Assembly: GCF_039542035.1 (NCBI RefSeq)
Contig: NZ_BAABHJ010000009.1
Location: 35,347 to 99,346, forward strand
Direction of reading: 5' to 3'
Source: Actinoallomurus liliacearum
Lineage (GTDB): Bacteria > Actinomycetota > Actinomycetes > Streptosporangiales > Streptosporangiaceae
DNA: 64,000 nt
Shown: positions 27,134 through 34,819 of the stretch, in pieces
Position numbering within the stretch: the first letter of the stretch is position 1
Layout of the letters: every line of letters begins with the position of its first letter
Translations under genes and position numbers: made by a program
Notes under the pieces: model-generated
Database searches by the model: none
What the model saw: only the letters and a program-made list of their open reading frames with translations
What the model was told of the DNA's origin: nothing

Positions 27134-27353
27134 CCGGGCAGTCTACGGGCCGGAGGACACTGGAGGGGCCCGACCCCGACATGTCCGATGGGTCACGCGG
27201 TATCCCCCATCCGGCCCGCGCGTTGTCATCGACCAGCTCACCGGACGCCGCCGACGAGCGCGCGGATCGCCACTAATTCGATGGATTCGCCGACCCGCCT
27301 CCCCTAGGGTCGTCGCGGCCCCGAGGTCGTCAGGTCGCCGGTAGGAGTGGATC

Positions 27354-29240
27354 ATGCGAGTGCACTATCCCCGCACTCCCCACCTGCCCTGGTCTCCGGG
27401 AGTCGGGGCGGACGACGTGCGCGCCGCCGGCCTGTCCGGGCTCGCCGGCCGGGAGGTCGTGGTCACCGAGAAGCTCGACGGGGAGAACACGACGATGTAC
27501 CCCGACGGGCTGCACGCCCGCTCGCTGGACAGCGCGCATCACCCGTCCCGCGCCTGGATCAAGGCGCTGCACGGCCGGATCGCGCGCCGGATCCCGGTGG
27601 GCGTGCGGGTCTGCGGGGAGAACCTCTACGCCCGCCACTCGATCGCCTACCAGGACCTGGAGAGCTGGTTCTACCTCTTCTCCGTGTGGGACGGCGACCA
27701 CTGCCTGGACTGGGACCGCACCGTGCGCTTCGCCCGGCGGCTGGGCGTACCCGTACCGGCCGTGCTGTGGCGCGGCGTCTTCGACGAGCGCCGCCTGCGG
27801 GCGCTCCGCCTCGACACGCGGCGGCAGGAGGGCTACGTCGTACGGACCGTCGACGGCTTCCCCCGCGACGAGTTCGGCCACCGGGTCGCCAAGTGGGTAC
27901 GGCCGGCGCACGTACGCACGGACGAGCACTGGATGCTCGGCCCCGTCGTCGAGAACGGCCTGAGCCCGGCCGCCGCGCTGTGGCAGGCGCGGTCCGGCGC
28001 GCTCCCCGGCGCGGCGGCCCTCCTCGACGCGGTGGGGATGACCATCGCCGACCTGACCGCCCCCGATACGTCCGCCCCCGATACGTCCGCGCCCGATGCC
28101 TCCGCCGCGTCGGCGGACGCCGCCGGAACGAGCCGGCGTACCGAGACGGCCGTCGAGCGCGCCGAGGCGATCGTCGCCGAGGTCTCCGCCCGCCTCGACC
28201 TGCTGGGGCGCTCCGGCGACGAACGGCTGACGGGCCTGCTGGCGGCCCTTCTTCACGGCGCCGGCCGGGTCCGGCTGATGCCCCGGCTGGTGGCGCCTCT
28301 CGGCGTGCCGCAGGCCCGCCGGGTCGCGGACCTGGTCGGCCTGCACCCCGGTCTGCACCGTCCCTTCCCGGACGAGGCGCGGCGCGTCGGTCTCACCCGG
28401 CTCGCGGCCATGGCCGACGTCGGTGTACTGCACGCCGTCGCCGCCGCGGTCCTGACCGGGCGCGACGACGCCGAGGCCGCCGAGGCCCGCGAGCAGGTCG
28501 GCTGGTCCGAACTGCACGCCGACGAGGCCGGGCTCCTCACCGAGTCGCCGCTGGAACCACTGCGGGCCGGTCTGCGCCAGGCCCTCGCCGACGTCGCGGG
28601 GACGGGCGCCGGCCGGGACGTCGCGGACCGCTGCTGGGCGGAGGCACGGGAGGCGTACGCGCTCGGCCGGATCGCCACGCCGGAGGAGGCCGTGACGCTC
28701 ACCTGGCGATGGCGGTCGGGTGACTTTCCCCGGCTCGTCGTCATGACAGGGCCCGCGGGCAGCGGGAAGAGCACCTTCGCGCGCGCCCTTCCCGGCGTCG
28801 ACGCGGTGGTCTCCCTCGACGACCTGCGCGAGGCCCGTGGCTCGCGCGCGGACCAGCGGGCCAACCCGCAGGTCCTCCGGGACGGTCTGCACCGGCTCGG
28901 CGCGCTCCTGGCGGACGGCGCGACCGTCGTCTGGGACGCCACCGCGCTGAACCGTCACCAGCGTTCGCTGGTGCGCGCCGTGGCCGACCGGTACGACGCG
29001 CTGACCACTCACGCGGTCCTGCTCGTCCCCGGCGACCTGCTGGCCCGGCGCAACGCGGAGCGCGCGAATCCGGTTCCGCCGGCCGTGCTCTCCGCGCAGC
29101 TCCGCCGCTTCTCTCCGCCCTATCCGGGTGAGGCGCACCGCACGTGGTACGCCGGCCCGGACGGACAGGTGGGCGACGTCGCCGGGGCCATCGACGACGA
29201 GATCCCGGCGGACACGAGGAGCGGCCATGCGGACCAGTGA
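27354..29240 (+). CDS. RNA ligase - polynucleotide kinase fusion
   Basis: 628 residues. Domain 1 (about 30-215) is an Rnl2-like nucleotidyltransferase: motif I K40-L-D-G-E-N with adenylated lysine 40, GENLYARHS, FYLFSVWD near 106, motif IV E159-G-Y-V-V-R, motif V K180-W-V-R. Middle (280-450) is all-helical, perhaps a decayed HD-like region since LLHG replaces HD. Domain 3 (460-600) is a PNK-type P-loop kinase: GPAGSGKST (466-474), catalytic D490 and R492 in SLDDLR, and the arginine lid RNAERANP. It should phosphorylate 5'-OH ends and join them to 3'-OH RNA ends. A TAPDTS repeat near 236-250 forms a linker. The last 14 bp overlap the next gene. Confidence 0.88.
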   Translation: MRVHYPRTPHLPWSPGVGADDVRAAGLSGLAGREVVVTEKLDGENTTMYPDGLHARSLDSAHHPSRAWIKALHGRIARRIPVGVRVCGENLYARHSIAYQDLESWFYLFSVWDGDHCLDWDRTVRFARRLGVPVPAVLWRGVFDERRLRALRLDTRRQEGYVVRTVDGFPRDEFGHRVAKWVRPAHVRTDEHWMLGPVVENGLSPAAALWQARSGALPGAAALLDAVGMTIADLTAPDTSAPDTSAPDASAASADAAGTSRRTETAVERAEAIVAEVSARLDLLGRSGDERLTGLLAALLHGAGRVRLMPRLVAPLGVPQARRVADLVGLHPGLHRPFPDEARRVGLTRLAAMADVGVLHAVAAAVLTGRDDAEAAEAREQVGWSELHADEAGLLTESPLEPLRAGLRQALADVAGTGAGRDVADRCWAEAREAYALGRIATPEEAVTLTWRWRSGDFPRLVVMTGPAGSGKSTFARALPGVDAVVSLDDLREARGSRADQRANPQVLRDGLHRLGALLADGATVVWDATALNRHQRSLVRAVADRYDALTTHAVLLVPGDLLARRNAERANPVPPAVLSAQLRRFSPPYPGEAHRTWYAGPDGQVGDVAGAIDDEIPADTRSGHADQ

Positions 29241-31878
29241 GGAGATCTACCACCGGATCCGCTGGGATCCGCGGTTCGACGCCGCGCGGTTCCTGCTGGG
29301 GATCAATGTCCGAGGGGCTCCGCCCAAGCGTGTTCCGCTGCCCGCGTTCGTCCCCGGCGGCGACATCCCGTGGCACCGGATCCTGTTCGTCGAGGCCGAC
29401 GGCGAGGTCGTCTGGGACCGCCGGTCGGGCGTGGACCGCGTCGACTCGTCACCGGCGGGGCGGGTGCGGGAGGCCCGCGGGCTCCGGGCTCCGTTCTTCA
29501 CCGCCAGGACGCCGGTGGCGTGGGATCCCGGCGCGGGCTGGCGTCCCACCGAGCCACCCGCCCCCGTCGCCGGCCGGGGAGCGTCGGCGCGACCGGCGGC
29601 GGCCGCGAGCGGCCCCACAGCCTCCGCCGGTCCCGCGGCCGCCGTGGGTCCCGCAGCCGATGTGGGTCCCGCAGCCGCCGCCGGTCGCGCAGCCGGTGGG
29701 TCCGCGCCGGCCCGTCTCCGGGTGTTGACGTGGAACACCCTGTGGGACCGCTACGACGCCGACCGCATCGAGACCGCCCGCCGAAGGCCGCTGCTGCTGG
29801 CGGCCCTCGAGCGGGCCGACGCGGACGTCATCGCGCTGCAGGAGGCCGAGGCCCCGCTGCTCGACCTGCTGCTTCGTGCCCCGTGGGTGCGCGCCGGCTA
29901 CACGCTGAGCACCGACCCGTCGGGGCCCGACGTCGACGAGATCGGGCTCCTCCTGCTCAGTCGCCTGCCCGTGCGCGAGGCGGGCCTGCACGTCCTCGGC
30001 CCGCACAAGGGGGTCGCGGCCGTCACCGTGGAGTCCGCCGTGGGCCCGGTCGTCGTGGCCGCGACCCATCTGACCAGCGACCACACCGAGAACGGCGCCG
30101 CCCGGCGGGAGGCCGAGCTGACGCGGCTCGCCGAACTGCCGGCGCATGTGGAGGGGGAGGTCGTCCTCCTCGGCGACTTCAACGACGGCGACGGCGGGCT
30201 GGCCGGCGTGCTCGGGGTGCGGGACGCCTGGACCGAGGTGCACGGCCCCGGCGATCAGACCGCGACCTTCGACCCGGTGGCCAATCCGCTGGCCGCCGTG
30301 TCGTCGCTGTCCGGCCGCGCGTCCCGGCTCGACCGGGTCTTCCTGGGCGGCTCCACCCTCCGCGCCACCGCCGCGCGCCTCACCGGTGACTCTCCGATGA
30401 CTCCGGACGGCCTGTTCGCGTCCGACCACTACGGCGTGGCCGTCGACATCTCCGCCGGTGTTCCGGGTGAGCCGGCGACGGAGTCCGGGCGGCGCGCCGA
30501 GGAGAAGGGCACGACGGCGCGGCGTGCCAACGCCGACGAGGCGAGGGCCCAGACGGCGCGCCGTACCCAGGAGGACGCCGCGACAGCGCGGACTCCGCGG
30601 CGCGCCAACGCCGACGAGACGAGAGCCCGGACGGCGCGCCATGCCCAGGAGGACGCCGCGACGGCGCGGGCGGTCGTCGAGCGGCTCCGCGCGTGCCTGG
30701 TGGAGGGGGTCGTCGAGGTCGTCGGGTCCCGGCGCATGGAGTGCGCACCGGCCGGCGCGGACCTGGACGTGGTGGCGGCGCTGCCGGGAACCCCCGATCC
30801 GGCGGAGGTGCGGGCGAGGGTGACGGCGGCGCTGCCGGACGCGGCGGGCGTACGCCAGGTGACCGGCGCGCGGGTGCCCGGCCTCCGGTTTCGGAACTCG
30901 GGGCTCGCCGTCGATCTCATGGTGGTCGCCACGGGGGACATCGCGCCGGCCGAGGCCGTGGCGCGCCGTACGGAGCTGGGCGAGGCGCCCGCGATCGCGC
31001 TGAGCGCCGTCAGCGACGCCGACGCCGTCCTGGCCGCGGTCGACGGCTGCCGCGACCGGTTCGCCCGCCTCGCCCGGCAGGTCAAGGAATGGGCGGGGGC
31101 ACGCGGCCTGGACTCGGCCCCGTTCGGCGGCCTGCCCGGCCTCGCCTGGGCGATCCTGGCGGCGCGTGCGGTGCACGAGGCCAGGGATCGGCCAGCCGGC
31201 GACCTGCTCCGCCACTTCTTCGGCACGTGGGCCGCCTGGGACTGGCGGCGGCCGGTCGTGCTCCGGCCGGAGGGCTCCACGTCCGGCGTCTCCGCACCGG
31301 CGCGTTCCATCTCCGGCGTCTCCACACCGGAGCGCCCCGCACCGGAGCTCTCCGTCTCCGGCGGCGCCGCGCTCGATCCGGCGGCACCGGCGCCGGCCGT
31401 ACGCATCATTACCCCGACCGCCCCGGTCCGGTCCTGCTCCGACCAGGTCGGGCCCGGCGTACGGGACCTCCTCACGCAGGAGCTCTACCGCGCGTGGGAG
31501 GTCCTGGAGGAGACCGGGACCGGACGCGACCCTGTGGCCGGTCTCCTGTCGCCCCCGCCGATGCACCGGCGGCACGCCGCGTGGGCCGTCATCACGGTGC
31601 GGGAGACGCCGGTGGAGGAGTTCGGCATGACCCTCGGCCGGGCCCGCGGCCGGATTCGGGCCCTGCTGTCCGGGCTGGAGGAGGCCGGGATCGCGGACGC
31701 GCACGCCTGGCCCCGTCCGTTCGAGACGGGACCGGCGGCGACGCGCTTCGCGGTGGGGCTGGGCCGCACGCCGCCGGACGCCGTCCGGCTCGCCGCGATC
31801 GCCGCGCCCTGGGCCTCGACGCTGCGCGGCGTCACCGTCGCGTGGGCACCCTGCGGTGCGGTGCCGCCGCTGCGCTGA
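29227..31878 (+). CDS. DUF504/MJ1316 - EEP nuclease/phosphatase - nucleotidyltransferase fusion
   Basis: 883 residues from ATG 29227. Domain 1 (1-75) is DUF504/MJ1316: IYHRIRWDPRFD, IPWHRILFVEADGEVVWDR; proposed to recognise modified RNA ends. After an Ala/Pro/Gly linker, domain 2 (160-410) is an endonuclease/exonuclease/phosphatase: N170 in LTWNTL, E206 in LQE, GDFND with D317 and N319, and D400-H401. Domain 3 (480-880) is a pol-beta nucleotidyltransferase resembling poly(A) polymerases: G500-S501, D512xD514, D563, then LPGLAWAILAAR and FGTWAAWDW, with a C-terminal RNA-binding-like part. Overlap with the ligase-kinase gene implies one RNA-repair machine. A 26-residue tandem duplication sits between domains 2 and 3. 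Confidence 0.85.
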   Translation: MRTSEEIYHRIRWDPRFDAARFLLGINVRGAPPKRVPLPAFVPGGDIPWHRILFVEADGEVVWDRRSGVDRVDSSPAGRVREARGLRAPFFTARTPVAWDPGAGWRPTEPPAPVAGRGASARPAAAASGPTASAGPAAAVGPAADVGPAAAAGRAAGGSAPARLRVLTWNTLWDRYDADRIETARRRPLLLAALERADADVIALQEAEAPLLDLLLRAPWVRAGYTLSTDPSGPDVDEIGLLLLSRLPVREAGLHVLGPHKGVAAVTVESAVGPVVVAATHLTSDHTENGAARREAELTRLAELPAHVEGEVVLLGDFNDGDGGLAGVLGVRDAWTEVHGPGDQTATFDPVANPLAAVSSLSGRASRLDRVFLGGSTLRATAARLTGDSPMTPDGLFASDHYGVAVDISAGVPGEPATESGRRAEEKGTTARRANADEARAQTARRTQEDAATARTPRRANADETRARTARHAQEDAATARAVVERLRACLVEGVVEVVGSRRMECAPAGADLDVVAALPGTPDPAEVRARVTAALPDAAGVRQVTGARVPGLRFRNSGLAVDLMVVATGDIAPAEAVARRTELGEAPAIALSAVSDADAVLAAVDGCRDRFARLARQVKEWAGARGLDSAPFGGLPGLAWAILAARAVHEARDRPAGDLLRHFFGTWAAWDWRRPVVLRPEGSTSGVSAPARSISGVSTPERPAPELSVSGGAALDPAAPAPAVRIITPTAPVRSCSDQVGPGVRDLLTQELYRAWEVLEETGTGRDPVAGLLSPPPMHRRHAAWAVITVRETPVEEFGMTLGRARGRIRALLSGLEEAGIADAHAWPRPFETGPAATRFAVGLGRTPPDAVRLAAIAAPWASTLRGVTVAWAPCGAVPPLR
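30514..30669 (+). repeat. 78-bp in-frame tandem duplication
   Basis: Two adjacent 78-bp copies (30514-30591, 30592-30669), identical at most positions. Each encodes a 26-residue Ala/Arg-rich unit containing RANADE and QEDAATA. The duplication lengthens the linker between the EEP and nucleotidyltransferase domains while keeping the frame. Confidence 0.85.
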
Positions 31879-31935
31879 CCCACCCGCGCGCTCGGGGACG
31901 GCCCTCCTCGATCGCGGTCGCGCCCCGTGCCGTTC

Positions 31936-31967
31936 GGCGGATTCGCCGATCCGCCCGTCACGGGCGG
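31936..31967. terminator. Two tandem hairpins after the RNA-repair operon
   Basis: GGCGGAT TCGCCG ATCCGCC (31936-31955) and CCGCCCG TCA CGGGCGG (31951-31967) share the middle strand, so they are alternative stems. They start 58 bp after the stop of the fusion gene and are the nearest terminator-like structures. Confidence 0.45.
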
Positions 31968-31985
31968 CGGTCCGGAGTCCCGGCG

Positions 31986-32120
31986 GGATCCGCGGTGACC
32001 CGCCCGGCCGGCACGCTGGTCGGGAGGCGGCCGGCCGGATCCGCTGGACGCGAGACTTCTGGTGCACCGATCAGGAGCGGCCGACCCGGGTCCGCCGGAC
32101 GCGGGACGTCCGGCGCGCCG
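31986..32120. repeat. 51-bp-period degenerate tandem repeat
   Basis: Copies beginning GGATCCGC at 31986 and 32037 and GGGTCCGC at 32088 are exactly 51 bp apart. The second and third copies match at 26 of 33 positions (32037-32069, 32088-32120); the first is weaker. Read on the minus strand they give 17-residue units containing ADP and GAP(D/E)V, inside a 62-codon frame (31958-32146). I do not call this a gene. Confidence 0.6.
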
Positions 32121-32227
32121 GCTAGGTGTGCTGTCCGGTGGATCACGTGCTGGTCGATCCGTGACGGCGAGGGATGCGTGCGGCGCCGGCCGGTCCGCCC
32201 GCTGGGTGGGGCGTCGTTTCTGGTGGT

Positions 32228-32263
32228 GTCTACTCAGCGGAGAAAATTCTCCGCTGAGTAGAC
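32228..32263. repeat. Perfect 36-bp inverted repeat
   Basis: Arms of 17 bp (32228-32244, starting GTCTACTCAGCGG, and 32247-32263) are perfectly complementary around AA. Two further pairs (GG/CC) continue outside one mismatch. It could fold as a 16-bp stem with a 4-nt loop in RNA from either strand, or act as a dyad binding site. It is lower in GC than its surroundings, and about 294 bp beyond the MMPL stop. Confidence 0.85.
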
Positions 32264-32290
32264 GCCGGTGGAAGCGGACGGGCGACCCGG

Positions 32291-32411
32291 GTGTGCGACC
32301 TGTGGAGATTGCCCTTTATCTCCTCGGGGTGGTCGTGCGGGGTCGTACCGGATGCTCGGGAAAGCCTCGCCCGTGGTGTCGATATGGGGGCTTTTGCCCT
32401 TGTCCTGGGCT
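32291..32411. repeat. Pair of related short elements
   Basis: Two stretches, 32291-32324 and 32375-32408, share GTGT..CGA, then TTGCCCTT at the same relative place, and each can form a small hairpin (GGAGAT/ATCTCC in the first, GGGC/GCCC in the second). They are about 84 bp apart and look like degenerate copies of one intergenic element. Confidence 0.4.
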
Positions 32412-32556
32412 GCGGTCGCCGAGCATTCGGTACACCGTGGGTGGCGGACCGGAGCCGTCCCGCGTGTCGGCTCGGCCGGCCGGGGTGACGAACCCGCCGC
32501 TATCGGGCAGTGATCAGACTGGTCTCCGTACTGCCACAAGATCCACCGGACAGGTC

Positions 32557-34710
32557 CTAAGGGCGGCCGGCCGGGACGGGGTCCGGTACCGGTTCCGGCG
32601 GGAGCCGGGCGGGACGGACCCGCAACGCCCAGGCGGCCCAGCGGGGCAGCCACCAGTTCCAGCGGCCGAACAGCGACACGAGGGCCGGCACCAGGAGCGC
32701 GCGGATGACCGTCGCGTCCAGGAGCACGCCGAGGCCGAGACCGGTCGCGAACACCTTCAGCTCCGTGATCGGCGCGGACGCCAGCGAGGCGAACGCCAGG
32801 AACAGGATGAGCGCCGCGCTCGTCACCAGCCGGCCGGTGCGGCCGATGCCCTCGACGACGGCGGTCCGCGTCGACCCGGTCCGGTCGTACTCCTCGCGCA
32901 TCCGCGCCAGGATGAAGACCTCGTAGTCCATGGACAGTCCGTACAGGAACGCGAACACCATCACGGGGACGAACTCCGTGATCGAGCCGGTGGCGGCGAT
33001 CCCCCAGATCGGCTTGGACCCGTAGCCGTCCTGCCAGACCAGGACCATGGCGCCGAGGATCGCGGCCAGCGACAGGAGGTTCAGCAGCACCGCCTTCAGG
33101 GGCAGCAGCAGCGACCGGAACGCCCGGGCGAGCAGCAGGAACGTCGCCACCGCGATCAGCGTCAGCATCAGCGGGAACGCCCCGTACACGGCCTTGGCGA
33201 AGTCGACGCCGACGGCCGCGGAGCCGCCGACCCCGACCCCGGCGGGCACGGCGGCGCGGACGCGCCGGACCGTGTCCTTCCCCGCGGCGGAGCCTCCCTC
33301 GGCGGCGGGCAGTACCGCGACCAGCGCGGTGCCATCGCGACGCCAGGCGGACGTGTCCGGAGCGACGGCGGTGACGACGCCGGGCAGCCGGGTGAGGCGC
33401 GCGGCCGTCGCCGCCGGGTCGCCGCCCCGGGGCACGAGGACGTCGATCGGGGTGAGGACGCCGGTCGGCACGCCGGAGTGGACGAGGGCGGCCCGGCCCT
33501 CGTACGCGGGCCCGGACGAGGCGAGGGCGTCGCTCTCCGGGTCGCCCAGGTGCAGGCCGAGGGCCGCGACCGCGAGGGCGACGAGGACCGCGCCGGAGGC
33601 GGCGACCGCGGCCCACCGGAACCGTACGACGCCCCGCGCCCAGGCGGACCAGCCGCGCCCGGCGCCGCCGCCCCTGCGCAGCCGGGGCCGGTCGATCCGC
33701 GATCCGAACCTCGCCAGCAGCACCGGCAGCAGGGTGAGCACGGCGACCACGCTGACGATCGGGATGATGATGCCGCCGTAGCCGACGCTGCGCAGGAACG
33801 GGACCGGCAGGACGACCATCGCGACCAGTCCGATGGCGACCGCCCCGCCGCTGAAGACGATCGCGCGCCCGGCGGTGGCCATCGCGCGGCGTACCGCCTC
33901 GTCGCCCTCGTGCCCGGCGGCCTGCTCCTCGCGCCATCGGGTCACCAGCAGCAGCGAGTAGTCGATCGCCACGCCCAGGCCGATCAGCGCGACGATGAAC
34001 TGCACGATCACGCTCACGTCGGTGACCGTCGTGAGCCCGTACACCACGAGGAACGACGTGAGGATCGAGCACGCCGCGATCAGCAGCGGGACGAGGGCGA
34101 GCAGCGATCCGAAGACGAACGCCAGGACGGCCAGCGCGCCGAGTCCGCCGACCAGTGTCTCGGACAGGACGTCGGGGCCATGGCCCGATCCGCCGCCGCC
34201 GGACTGCAGCGGCTCCATCCCGGTGAGGCGCAGCGCCGCGCCCGGTGGAAGCGCCGCGCGCATCGCCGCCGTGACGGGCCCGGTCAGGTCCGGGGCGCGC
34301 ATCCCGCCGCCCTGCCCGGCCGGCCCGTAGACGAGGCCGAAGGTCGTACGGGCGTCGCGGCCCACGAGGCGGCGGTCGCCGGTGTCGGCGTAGGAGACGG
34401 CGCGGCCGTGCACGGCCGTGGCGGCCACCGCGAACGCCCGGCCGATCCCCGCCCGGACGCCCGGCGAGTCGACGGTCCGCCCCGCGGGCAGGGTGATCAC
34501 CGGGACGAGCGGGTCGCCGCGCCCGCCGGTGCCGTACGTCCTCGCGATGGCCGCGTTCGTCTCGTACGAGGGCTGTCCGGGAATGGCGTTCTGCGCGGTG
34601 AGCCGCCCGCCGATCTGCGACGTCGCGAGCACGCCCGCGACCGTGAGCGCGAGCCAGGCCAGCGTCACGGCGAGCTTGTGCCGCAGTACGAATCGGGAGA
34701 ATCCTTCCAT
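32557..34710 (-). CDS. MMPL/RND-family membrane transporter
   Basis: 717 residues from ATG 34710. Two MMPL halves, each with one helix, a large external loop and a five-helix bundle. Typical stretches are GLGVAIDYSLLLVTRWREE in the first half and YGLSMDYEVFILARMREEY in the second, which carry the proton-relay aspartates. These proteins export lipids, siderophores or drugs. The frame stays open to a GTG at 34773, but this lies inside the response-regulator boxes at 34770-34797, so the shorter start is preferred despite a weak ribosome site. Divergent from the OmpR/HK pair, which probably controls it. Confidence 0.9.
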   Translation of the reverse strand: MEGFSRFVLRHKLAVTLAWLALTVAGVLATSQIGGRLTAQNAIPGQPSYETNAAIARTYGTGGRGDPLVPVITLPAGRTVDSPGVRAGIGRAFAVAATAVHGRAVSYADTGDRRLVGRDARTTFGLVYGPAGQGGGMRAPDLTGPVTAAMRAALPPGAALRLTGMEPLQSGGGGSGHGPDVLSETLVGGLGALAVLAFVFGSLLALVPLLIAACSILTSFLVVYGLTTVTDVSVIVQFIVALIGLGVAIDYSLLLVTRWREEQAAGHEGDEAVRRAMATAGRAIVFSGGAVAIGLVAMVVLPVPFLRSVGYGGIIIPIVSVVAVLTLLPVLLARFGSRIDRPRLRRGGGAGRGWSAWARGVVRFRWAAVAASGAVLVALAVAALGLHLGDPESDALASSGPAYEGRAALVHSGVPTGVLTPIDVLVPRGGDPAATAARLTRLPGVVTAVAPDTSAWRRDGTALVAVLPAAEGGSAAGKDTVRRVRAAVPAGVGVGGSAAVGVDFAKAVYGAFPLMLTLIAVATFLLLARAFRSLLLPLKAVLLNLLSLAAILGAMVLVWQDGYGSKPIWGIAATGSITEFVPVMVFAFLYGLSMDYEVFILARMREEYDRTGSTRTAVVEGIGRTGRLVTSAALILFLAFASLASAPITELKVFATGLGLGVLLDATVIRALLVPALVSLFGRWNWWLPRWAAWALRVRPARLPPEPVPDPVPAGRP

Positions 34711-34769
34711 GCGGGCCAGCACAGCAGCCCGCTCTTCCAGCACCGTGTGCCTGTTCTGGGAGTTCTCTG

Positions 34770-34797
34770 TCACAGGGTTCTCACAGCGTTCTCACAG
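34770..34797. promoter_or_regulatory. Three 11-bp-spaced direct repeats, OmpR-family binding box
   Basis: TCACAG occurs at 34770, 34781 and 34792, exactly 11 bp apart, and the last two are part of a perfect GTTCTCACAG duplication. Such one-turn-spaced direct repeats are the hallmark of OmpR/PhoB-type regulator sites. They lie between the divergent MMPL gene and the response-regulator gene at 34820. Confidence 0.75.
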
Positions 34798-34819
34798 GGC
34801 GACGCGGGACACTGGCCCC

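Larger units (their letters stand above)
31879..32556. other. 678-bp gene-poor region between convergent units
   Basis: Lies between the end of the RNA-repair operon and the end of the leftward MMPL gene. No frame has convincing coding character with a start signal. It contains tandem hairpins at 31936-31967, a 51-bp-period tandem array at 31986-32120, a perfect 36-bp inverted repeat at 32228-32263 and two related short segments at 32291 and 32375. Possibly a decayed gene or an insertion-prone site. Confidence 0.7.

Noticed and set aside
28180..28720. Active HD phosphohydrolase domain in the ligase-kinase protein
   Set aside because: The key HD pair is absent (HG), so only a possible relic is claimed.
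31986..32120. CRISPR array
   Set aside because: Copies are degenerate and directly tandem, with no unique spacers and no cas genes.
31958..32146. 62-codon minus-strand frame made of 17-residue repeats
   Set aside because: No ribosome site or family match; reported only as a tandem repeat.
34711..34773. Longer MMPL start at GTG 34773
   Set aside because: It falls inside the TCACAG regulator boxes, and the extra residues are not part of the usual MMPL N-terminus.
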